Assembly (NCBI RefSeq): GCF_037975215.1
Contig: NZ_CP150239.1
Span: 2,208,001-2,272,000, forward strand
Reading direction: 5' to 3'
Length of the DNA: 64,000 nt
Source: Solibacillus sp. FSL R5-0449
GTDB taxonomy: Bacteria; Bacillota; Bacilli; Bacillales_A; Planococcaceae
Made by a program: the position numbers and the translations under genes. Shown piece after piece: positions 57,898 through 64,000 of the stretch; the stretch's first letter is position 1, and each line of letters begins with the position of its first letter. The notes beneath the pieces are model-generated. The model ran no database searches, was not told where the DNA came from, and saw only the letters and a program-made list of their open reading frames with translations.

Positions 57898-58814
57898 TAC
57901 TTATCCCCCTCATTTTCATCGGCTGGTCCATTTACTAGATCTTCATTTGTATTGCCCCCGTCAGACCCATCTACCGAAATTGTTTTGCGCTTAGCAATTA
58001 TAACATGTTCGATCATTGAAAAATCTGCTGCTGGTTTGACATAGGCCATTTTCGTTAAACCGAAATCATCCGTTGTTACTTCAGTAATCTCACCGATCAG
58101 GATACCTTTCGGGAAGATTCCACCGAGTCCGGAAGACAAGACTTTTCCGCCTTCTTTCAGATCAACTTTAGAATCGATACGCTTTAATAATAATTCGTTA
58201 CGCTCAACGTCATACCCTTCTACTAAACCATGAATTTCCCTATTCTTTTCATCATGGACTACTGCTGATACACGATAGTTTTCATTATTCGTATAAAGCA
58301 ACTCCACTTCAGAAGTATAAGGTGTTGCGATGACAATTTTACCAACTAGCCCTCGAGAAGTCATAACAGCCATGTTTTTTTCAACACCATGTGCTGTCCC
58401 TTTATTTAAAATAATTTTTTCTTCCCACTGATCAGGGTTTCTCGCGATGACCGTCGCCTGAATTGGGTCGAAATCACGCAAACTTTCCTCGATTGATGCG
58501 AGTTCACGCAATGAAGAATTTTCTGCCTTTAATGTGCTTACCTCCGCCTTTAGGACGGCAAAGTCTTCTAGACGCATTTTTAAGCGCTGGTTCTCTTCAT
58601 ACGTATTTAACAGCGAATCAATATTGCTAAAAATACCTGTTATGTAATTAGCCGGCTTTGCGACAAGCGATTGTGCAAAGCCAACTGTATCTTTAATAAT
58701 TTTCTCGGGTAATGTTGCGTTATGACGATCACGTAAAGAGAAACCAATCAATGCCACTAGAAAAATCACGCTTACTAATAGGACAATTAACTTTTTATTA
58801 GAAAAATGTGGCAC
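57897..58814 (-). CDS. mreC: rod shape-determining protein MreC
   Basis: MreC is a bitopic protein that organises the elongation machinery outside the membrane. The 305-residue protein has one N-terminal membrane segment (LIVLLVSVIFLVALIGFSL), a coiled coil (about residues 68-110, LLNTYEENQRLKMRLEDFAVLKAEVSTLKAENSSLRELA) and the beta-rich core with NKGTAHGVEKNMAVMTSRGLVGKI. The tail is Gly/Asn/Asp-rich. GAGGACTG precedes ATG 58814. Confidence 0.95.
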   Translation of the reverse strand: MPHFSNKKLIVLLVSVIFLVALIGFSLRDRHNATLPEKIIKDTVGFAQSLVAKPANYITGIFSNIDSLLNTYEENQRLKMRLEDFAVLKAEVSTLKAENSSLRELASIEESLRDFDPIQATVIARNPDQWEEKIILNKGTAHGVEKNMAVMTSRGLVGKIVIATPYTSEVELLYTNNENYRVSAVVHDEKNREIHGLVEGYDVERNELLLKRIDSKVDLKEGGKVLSSGLGGIFPKGILIGEITEVTTDDFGLTKMAYVKPAADFSMIEHVIIAKRKTISVDGSDGGNTNEDLVNGPADENEGDK

Positions 58815-58826
58815 TGCCAGTCCTCC

Positions 58827-59843
58827 TTACTTCAATTGTTGCGCGCGAATTAAAGCGATGTTATCTAATGCTTTACCCGTACCGATTGCAACACAATCCA
58901 ACGGATCTTCAGCAATAAATACAGGCATTTTTGTTTCATCGCTGATTACTTTATCTAAGTTGCGTAATAATGCACCACCGCCTGTTAAAACAATGCCGCG
59001 CTCCATTACGTCTGCAGATAATTCAGGTGGTGTTTGTTCCAATGTTTTCTTAACGCCATCTAAAATTACTACAATTGCTTCATGTAATGATTTTGAAATT
59101 TCATCTGATGTAATTTCAATTGTTTTTGGTAAACCTGTTAACAGGTCACGTCCGCGAATTTCCATCGTTTCAGCAGGTCCTTCAGCACGTGCAGTACCGA
59201 TTTCAACCTTGATGCTTTCCGCCGTACGCTCACCAATAGTTAAGTTATATGTTTTACGGATGTAAGCAATGATAGACTGATCCATTGCATCACCACCAAC
59301 ACGTACTGATTCACTTGTTACAATACCGCCAAGAGAAATAACAGCAACTTCAGTTGTACCGCCACCGATATCAACTACCATCGAACCTGTTGGCTCCCAT
59401 ACAGGTAAGTTTGCACCGATTGCCGCAGCAAATGGTTCTTCAATTGTAAATGCTTCTTTTGCGCCTGCTTGACGGCTTGCATCAATTACAGCACGTTGCT
59501 CAACTGAAGTAATACCATATGGTACACAAATCATGACATTCGGTTTCTTCCAGTTAGAACCCGATGCTTTCATTGCTTCTTTTAAATAATATTGGATCAT
59601 TGCTGTTGTAATCTCAAAATCAGCAATAACGCCATCTTTCATCGGGCGGATAGCCACGATAGAACCCGGTGTACGACCGATCATATTTTTTGCGTCATTT
59701 CCGACTGCTACAATATCGCCTGTTTTTGTATTTTTCGCTACTACTGAAGGTTCACGTAATACAATTCCTTTACCTTTTACAAATACTAATGTATTAGCTG
59801 TGCCAAGATCGATCCCGACATCTTTATTCCCTAATCCAAACAA
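58827..59843 (-). CDS. mreB: rod shape-determining actin homologue MreB
   Basis: MreB filaments guide lateral wall synthesis. The 338-residue protein has the actin-type phosphate 1 loop [13 protein letters not shown], phosphate 2 [15 protein letters not shown], and the adenosine motif [18 protein letters not shown]. The start is TTG 59843 with AAAGGGAG eight bases upstream. It heads the mreBCD-minCD operon; a possible -10 (TATAAT, minus strand 59909-59914) lies 65 bases upstream. Confidence 0.97.
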   Translation of the reverse strand: MFGLGNKDVGIDLGTANTLVFVKGKGIVLREPSVVAKNTKTGDIVAVGNDAKNMIGRTPGSIVAIRPMKDGVIADFEITTAMIQYYLKEAMKASGSNWKKPNVMICVPYGITSVEQRAVIDASRQAGAKEAFTIEEPFAAAIGANLPVWEPTGSMVVDIGGGTTEVAVISLGGIVTSESVRVGGDAMDQSIIAYIRKTYNLTIGERTAESIKVEIGTARAEGPAETMEIRGRDLLTGLPKTIEITSDEISKSLHEAIVVILDGVKKTLEQTPPELSADVMERGIVLTGGGALLRNLDKVISDETKMPVFIAEDPLDCVAIGTGKALDNIALIRAQQLK

Positions 59844-60196
59844 ATTAAGTACTCCCTTTCTTATTAAAACGATTTCTAATTTATGATGCTAGCAAAATCA
59901 TACGCTCTATTATAACGAATTCCATCAAAAAATTATAGTGTTACTAGCACCGAATCGCGACTTTTGTCGAATGTTTTTTTCTGCAACACTACTTTACTAT
60001 TGTATTTCTATTTGCGTTACGAGACAAATAAAATTAATATGTAAGATTTAACAAAATCGCCACATACTTATGACGAATATAACAGATAAAAGTTGCGATT
60101 GCGAAAATTGTCGATGAATTTTTAAATCCGTAATAATTGTTATCGCAATGTAATAATTCCTAATTATAAAATAACTACAATCATGAGACATAATTC
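59844..60196. other. gene-free AT-rich region upstream of mreB
   Basis: No open frame with a ribosome site is seen. Two TATAAT-like sequences (minus strand) at 59909-59914 and near 59934 lie in the first 100 bases, without convincing -35 partners. The rest shows nothing I recognise. Confidence 0.5.
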
Positions 60197-60236
60197 AAAA
60201 CACCATTTTTTCTTTTTAAGAAAAAATGGTGTTTTT
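60197..60236. terminator. bidirectional terminator upstream of mreB, downstream of radC
   Basis: AAAACACCATTTTTT pairs perfectly with its complement across a 9-base loop, with T-runs both ways. Confidence 0.88.
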
Positions 60237-60264
60237 TCACTGTCCGTATTAATGATTTCCATTT

Positions 60265-60340
60265 CGGGACGCTTTCCGCGGGCACGGCCTGAGCCTGTAG
60301 TCTCAGGCGTCGTGCTTTTCCCGCTGGAGTCGCCCTCCAT
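60265..60340. repeat. GC-rich cruciform repeat between radC and mreB
   Basis: GCGGG-CACG-CCTGAG and CTCAGG-CGTGC-CCCGC form a nested stem, flanked by outer arms GGGACGC and CGCCCTCC. GC content is well above the flanks. The layout (ACGCTTTCCGCGGGCACGG ... CCCGCTGGAGTCGCCCTCC) resembles a repeat that I recall as widely dispersed in Bacillaceae genomes. Confidence 0.65.
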
Positions 60341-60423
60341 TCCAATCAATTTTATAAAGTATTCGTTTCTTTTATAAGAGTTATTGAACTTTCTCTATAA
60401 AATTTCTACGTTTGTCCAGTTAC

Positions 60424-61125
60424 CTAGAAATATCCTTTTTCCTTCATGCTTATAAACTGATGATCGCCAATGATGACGTGGTCGAGCAAATCGACTCCGA
60501 CTATTTTACCGGCTTCATAAAGTCTTGTCGTGACATCGATATCTTCCGGGCTTGGGGTCGGGATGCCGCTTGGATGGTTGTGGGAACAAATGATAGAAGC
60601 AGCGGAACGTTTTACAGCTTCGCGAAAAATTTCCCGTGGATGGACGATGCTTGCATTTAAGCTCCCAACAAAAATGGTTTGCTTATGGAGCACCTGATTT
60701 TTTACGTTAAGAAAAAGACAGACAAAATGTTCCTGCTGTAATGACGTCATATCCTGCATTAAGAAGGTAGCTGCATCTTCCGGCGAGCGAATTGTAAACC
60801 GCTCTTCCAAATCTTTGGATGCGAGTCTTCTTCCCAGTTCGATCGCAGCAAGCAGCAAAACTGCCTTCGCTTCCCCAATCCCTTTAATCTCGGTCATTTC
60901 TTCAAGTGTTGCATGCTTTAAATTATGCAATTTCTCGAAGTTGATCAATACCCGATTGGCTACTGTCAATACAGACTCTCTTTTTGTTCCGGTACCGAGC
61001 AATATAGCAATAAGCTCCTGGTTCGACAGACTTTTTGCGCCTTGGCGGATGAGGCGTTCTCGCGGGCGGTCCGCTTCATGCACGTCATGGATTTTCATAT
61101 TTAATAACGGTTGTTGGACCGTCAT
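60424..61125 (-). CDS. radC: RadC family JAB/MPN protein
   Basis: This 233-residue protein has an N-terminal helix-hairpin-helix region (IKGIGEAKAVLLLAAIELGRR) and a C-terminal MPN domain with the metal motif ICSHNHPSGIPTPSPED. Despite the name, a direct repair role is unproven for the family. It lies between maf and mreB, as in B. subtilis; ATG 61125 starts 12 bases after maf. Confidence 0.95.
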   Translation of the reverse strand: MTVQQPLLNMKIHDVHEADRPRERLIRQGAKSLSNQELIAILLGTGTKRESVLTVANRVLINFEKLHNLKHATLEEMTEIKGIGEAKAVLLLAAIELGRRLASKDLEERFTIRSPEDAATFLMQDMTSLQQEHFVCLFLNVKNQVLHKQTIFVGSLNASIVHPREIFREAVKRSAASIICSHNHPSGIPTPSPEDIDVTTRLYEAGKIVGVDLLDHVIIGDHQFISMKEKGYF

Positions 61126-61136
61126 TTACATCACTC

Positions 61137-61730
61137 CTAAAATGGTAGTTTTAGTAGTTGTAATGTAAGCATTTTTTGCACTAATGTAGCAATCGGTAAA
61201 CCGACGACATTATTGTAGTCGCCTTCAATACGGTCAACGAGCATGGCGCCACTCGTCTGAATTCCGTATCCGCCTGCTTTATCAAAAGGATCTCCTGTCT
61301 GAACATAGGCCTTGATCATCTGCGGGGAAATAGCTTTAAACAGCACCGATGTGACTTCAACAAATGTATGCTCAGTTCCATCCGGTAAAATCAGAGCAAC
61401 AGCAGTCATCACTTCATGCCGTTTTCCTGCAAGTTTCGTTAAATGCTCTATAGCTTCTTCTTCCGAAACTGGCTTGTGCAATATTTGATCATTAAATACA
61501 ACAATTGTATCCGCTCCGATTATACAATGCCCCGGACATTTCTTAGCCACATCACGCGCTTTCAATAATGCCACTTCTGTCACATATTCATGAACCGTAT
61601 CGCCAGTGACACTTGTTTCGACAACATCACTTGTCACAATTTCAAACGGGACGTTCAGCATTTGGAGCAATTCCTTTCTCCGTGGTGATGCAGAAGCTAA
61701 TATAAGTTGTTCATTAGTAGTAAAATTCAT
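61137..61730 (-). CDS. maf: Maf family nucleoside triphosphate pyrophosphatase
   Basis: Maf hydrolyses dTTP, UTP and modified pyrimidine nucleotides, and B. subtilis Maf affects septation. The 197-residue protein has ILASASPRRKELL near the N-terminus, the conserved IGADTIVV and KPVSEEEAIEHLTKLAGKRHEV. ATG 61730 follows TAGGAGG with 7-base spacing, preferred over TTG 61736. Confidence 0.95.
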   Translation of the reverse strand: MNFTTNEQLILASASPRRKELLQMLNVPFEIVTSDVVETSVTGDTVHEYVTEVALLKARDVAKKCPGHCIIGADTIVVFNDQILHKPVSEEEAIEHLTKLAGKRHEVMTAVALILPDGTEHTFVEVTSVLFKAISPQMIKAYVQTGDPFDKAGGYGIQTSGAMLVDRIEGDYNNVVGLPIATLVQKMLTLQLLKLPF

Positions 61731-61835
61731 TTCCAATCCTCCTACACTCTATAGTAACTGAGAAAAGGAAATTTGAACAACAGCCAACTCCACTTCTATA
61801 TATGAGAAAACACGATTTCTTGAAGTTTCCACCGA

Positions 61836-62435
61836 TTAAAATGACACTTTCAAGCAATCAAGACTCTCAAAATAATTTATAAACATATGGAGACGAACAA
61901 CATTCGGATTCGTGGAAAGCTTTGAAACTTCGGTCATTACTCCTGTCCAGTCTTCCGGCACCTGTTGCTTGTCAACTGATTCTGCCTCCTCTATCGAGAA
62001 CAGTTTTGAATCTTTTAATGTAACCGGCAGCTGCAGTTCTGCAGGATTTGGACAGCTGCTCGCAATCGTAATTTTTTTATAAAAACCTGTCGGCACTATC
62101 GTTAATGCCGTTTCCACTTTTTCAGTATCCAGTCGTGACCAGACAAAATATTGTTCGCCCACCTTAACGACGGCGGCTTTATTCAATGTAGGATAAGTCC
62201 CCAAAAATTGTGCTGCACTATCAAAATTTGAAAAAACACCATGCTGCAATGCAAAATACTCTTGCTGTACTTGCTGCTCCTCAGGTGTTTGAACAGTTGT
62301 CGGGATTGTTTCTGCAGCTTCTTCGGTTGTTGAAGGTAGTTGCAGAATAAAAACAAATAGTATGACGCCAGCAAGCCCTGTAATACTTCCAATGAACATT
62401 GCTTGAAAAATGGCATTATTCCTTAAAGCTTTCAT
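61836..62435 (-). CDS. SpoIIB-like membrane protein (by position and layout)
   Basis: This roughly 200-residue protein has one N-terminal membrane segment (FIGSITGLAGVILFVFIL), a Thr/Glu linker and an extracytoplasmic domain with a SPOR-like stretch (YFALQHGVFSNFDSAAQFLGTYPTLNKAAVVKVGEQYFVW). In B. subtilis spoIIB occupies this place between folC and maf and encodes a septal peptidoglycan-associated sporulation protein of 332 residues. Sequence similarity alone would not name it. ATG 62435 is used; GTG 62444 is possible. Confidence 0.6.
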   Translation of the reverse strand: MKALRNNAIFQAMFIGSITGLAGVILFVFILQLPSTTEEAAETIPTTVQTPEEQQVQQEYFALQHGVFSNFDSAAQFLGTYPTLNKAAVVKVGEQYFVWSRLDTEKVETALTIVPTGFYKKITIASSCPNPAELQLPVTLKDSKLFSIEEAESVDKQQVPEDWTGVMTEVSKLSTNPNVVRLHMFINYFESLDCLKVSF

Positions 62436-62483
62436 CGTTGCCACAGCTCCATCTCTTTTTCATACAACCATAGCAAAATAACG

Positions 62484-62514
62484 ATAAAAAAAGAGGAGAC
62501 TGCTGTCGCCTCCT
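62484..62514 (-). terminator. terminator between folC cluster and spoIIB-like gene
   Basis: On the minus strand AGGAG pairs with CTCCT across an 11-base loop, followed by TCTTTTTTTATC. Confidence 0.6.
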
Positions 62515-62542
62515 TCTAAAAAGTTTTCGCTATTATTCTTCA

Positions 62543-62617
62543 TTATTTGCAGCCCGCTTTAAGGTCTTTCAAATTGCCCCATACCGCAATATACAAGCTT
62601 TTACCAAGGTTGGTCAT
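62543..62617 (-). CDS. possible 24-residue small ORF after folC
   Basis: ATG 62617 lies 7 bases after the folC stop and opens a 24-codon frame ending in TAA at 62543, just before a terminator. The peptide starts MTNLGKSL, contains IAVWGNLKDLK and ends KAGCK; it is amphipathic and has a single C-terminal Cys. The ribosome site (GAAG) is weak. I do not recognise it; chance is possible. Confidence 0.2.
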   Translation of the reverse strand: MTNLGKSLYIAVWGNLKDLKAGCK

Positions 62618-62624
62618 TGAGTCT

Positions 62625-63872
62625 TCATTGCATATTCCGTCGAATTTCACTCAATAAATAAAGCGAACCGGTAACAATCCGTACGGTTTCACCTAGTACT
62701 GGGCCCTGTAAAAATTCATTTACGTCATCAACGATATGTTTTTCCATCGCCTGACTATGATCGTAAAGAGTCATTGCCTGCATTGCCCGTTCATTATGAA
62801 TATTGGCGAAATAAAAAGCATCCCCGACTTCTTCCAATAGCCGTAATATTGTTTTAACATCCTTGTCCGCAAGTAAACCGATGACAAACTCGATTCGCTT
62901 GTTTGGGAAATGTTCTTTTACCGTATCGATCAATGACTGGATACTAGCAGGATTATGTGCTCCGTCAAAATATAGGTTCGGTCGGATTTGTTCAAAACGG
63001 CCTGCAAGTTTTGCATTGTTCACACCTGTGCGGAGCTTTTGATCATCTATCGGCAATTCAAACTTCTTTAACACTTCCAAAAATGCTGTAATGGCCAATG
63101 CCATATTATGTCCTTGGTGTTGTCCTAATAACTGACGATGCAAGTCCGTAATGTTTAGTTGCATTAGCGGATATTTATATGCTTCCTCTCCTTCAATTTT
63201 TGAAATGAAAAAGTCGGTACCGAACTTGAATAACGGCACATTTTTCTGAGCGGCTTCCTTTTCGAAAACTTCGGTAACCTCATCTGTCATCTGTCCTATG
63301 ACCGCTGGACGATTTTCTTTCAATATTCCGGCTTTGTGATACGCGATACTCGTTAATGTATTGCCTAAAAAATTCGTATGTTCCAAAGCGATGCTCGGGA
63401 CAACCGAGACAATGGGTGTCACCACATTTGTGCTGTCTTCCCTGCCGCCCATACCTGCTTCGATTAACACTAAGTCCGGCTTTTGCTCAGCAAAGTATAA
63501 AAGCGCAACTGCCGTCAATAGCTCAAAGTCCGTCAGTTTTCCGCTAAGTCCGGCTTTTGCCAACTGCTGAAACATCCTGTCCATCTGCTCATTTGTGATG
63601 GAACGGCCATTAATCTGGATTTGATCATGAACATCTACAATACAAGGCGACATAAACTTCCCGACTGATAACCCGTACTCTCGTGCCATCCCTTCAATAA
63701 AAGCGAGTGTTGAACCTTTACCGTTCGTTCCTGCTAAATGAACTACATTCAGCTGTTTTTCAGGTTGTCCAAGCAGACGAAGCGCGGATTCAATAGCATC
63801 CAAACCCGGCTTGATCGCTCGTTCACTTTCCACTTGCCAACTCTCTTTGTATACATCCAGTAACGGAATCAT
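62625..63872 (-). CDS. folC: folylpolyglutamate/dihydrofolate synthase, copy 2
   Basis: FolC adds glutamate to dihydropteroate and folates. The 415-residue protein has the P-loop AGTNGKGST (about residue 47), LIEAGMGGREDSTN, EHTNFLGNT, YHKAGILKENRPAV with the carbamylated Lys region, and FDGAHNPAS. ATG 63872 follows GAGAGG and overlaps the stop of a second folC copy upstream (ATGA). Only one folC would be expected here. Confidence 0.95.
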   Translation of the reverse strand: MIPLLDVYKESWQVESERAIKPGLDAIESALRLLGQPEKQLNVVHLAGTNGKGSTLAFIEGMAREYGLSVGKFMSPCIVDVHDQIQINGRSITNEQMDRMFQQLAKAGLSGKLTDFELLTAVALLYFAEQKPDLVLIEAGMGGREDSTNVVTPIVSVVPSIALEHTNFLGNTLTSIAYHKAGILKENRPAVIGQMTDEVTEVFEKEAAQKNVPLFKFGTDFFISKIEGEEAYKYPLMQLNITDLHRQLLGQHQGHNMALAITAFLEVLKKFELPIDDQKLRTGVNNAKLAGRFEQIRPNLYFDGAHNPASIQSLIDTVKEHFPNKRIEFVIGLLADKDVKTILRLLEEVGDAFYFANIHNERAMQAMTLYDHSQAMEKHIVDDVNEFLQGPVLGETVRIVTGSLYLLSEIRRNMQ

Positions 63873-64000
63873 GAAATCCAACCTCTCTCTGCAAAATAAC
63901 TGCGCACTTCAGCGATAAAATATAAAGACCCGGTAATAACGAGCAGCTCATCTTCAGCCAAATGATTCATCTCTTTTTCAATTAGCTCCTGCCAGTCCGA
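63869..64000 (-). CDS. folC: folylpolyglutamate synthase, copy 1, C-terminal fragment
   Basis: The last 43 codons of a frame entering from the window edge end in DELLVITGSLYFIAEVRSYF, which parallels ETVRIVTGSLYLLSEIRRNM at the C-terminus of the next gene. This is the FolC C-terminal signature. The stop TGA overlaps the ATG of copy 2. The 5' part lies outside the window. Confidence 0.85.
   Translation of the reverse strand, partial: SDWQELIEKEMNHLAEDELLVITGSLYFIAEVRSYFAERGWIS

Noticed and set aside
58858-59265. Plus-strand frames opposite mreB, relA, alaS and others
   Set aside because: They are shadows of strongly conserved genes on the other strand.
60164-60377. Short frames on both strands through the terminator and cruciform
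   Set aside because: They are explained by inverted repeats; no ribosome site.

Overview
The window is a low-GC Firmicute chromosome segment. Gene order and content match endospore-forming Bacillales, and protein flavour points to the Planococcaceae/Caryophanaceae (Solibacillus or Lysinibacillus type); this genus-level guess is inference from recall. Sporulation genes (sigK, spoVB, safA, spo0B, spoIVFA/FB, a spoIIB-like gene) lie among housekeeping genes in almost the order known from the Bacillus subtilis yqeM-to-folC region. I see no tRNA or rRNA gene, IS element, prophage or CRISPR array.

Layout, almost all on the minus strand: 1-5.8 kb ribosome assembly, NAD and shikimate genes (yqeM-rsfS-yqeK-nadD-yhbY-aroE-yqeH-yqeG) and psd. 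6.0-7.3 kb plus-strand pssA and an uninterrupted sigK. 7.4-19.6 kb mtnN, yrrS, greA, udk, the tRNA wobble-uridine hydroxylation genes trhP2-trhP1-trmR, mltG, two DUF1292 genes, ruvX-ireB and alaS under a T-box. 19.6-27.8 kb a less syntenic stretch: MFS transporter with a divergent Crp-type regulator, nupC, recD2, an orphan eukaryote-type HisA, a manganese catalase and a YuzF-like protein. 27.9-43.8 kb dtd-relA-apt-recJ-lapA-secDF-comN, spoVB (plus), yrbG, yajC-tgt-queA-ruvB-ruvA. 43.9-49.6 kb the most unusual part: a CotS-like kinase with SafA, an orphan niaR, an ECF sigma/PadR-like/SEDS operon, and a 21-bp-phased repeat array just upstream of that operon's promoter. 49.6-64 kb pheA-pheB-obgE-spo0B, rpmA-prp-rplU behind an L21 leader, spoIVFB-spoIVFA, minD-minC-mreD-mreC-mreB, radC-maf-spoIIB-like and two tandem folC genes.

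Functional links: pro-sigma-K and its membrane protease pair SpoIVFB/SpoIVFA are both present, and the protease is a short form without the C-terminal CBS region. L27 (rpmA) carries the N-terminal extension that the neighbouring Prp protease is known to remove. MreBCD, MinCD, SecDF, MltG and a SEDS protein cover envelope growth and division. Readable control signals are a T-box with a perfect sigma-A promoter (alaS), sigma-A promoters for secDF and rplU, a LexA-like box before ruvAB, a cre-like box before greA, an ECF-type autoregulatory promoter, and a hairpin that masks the ribosome binding site of the Mn catalase.

Most worth following up: the 21-bp repeat array with its ECF/PadR/SEDS operon, the eukaryote-type HisA, the CBS-less SpoIVFB, the Pro/Met-rich SafA tail with CxxC motifs, the SD-masking hairpin, and two large structured intergenic repeats.
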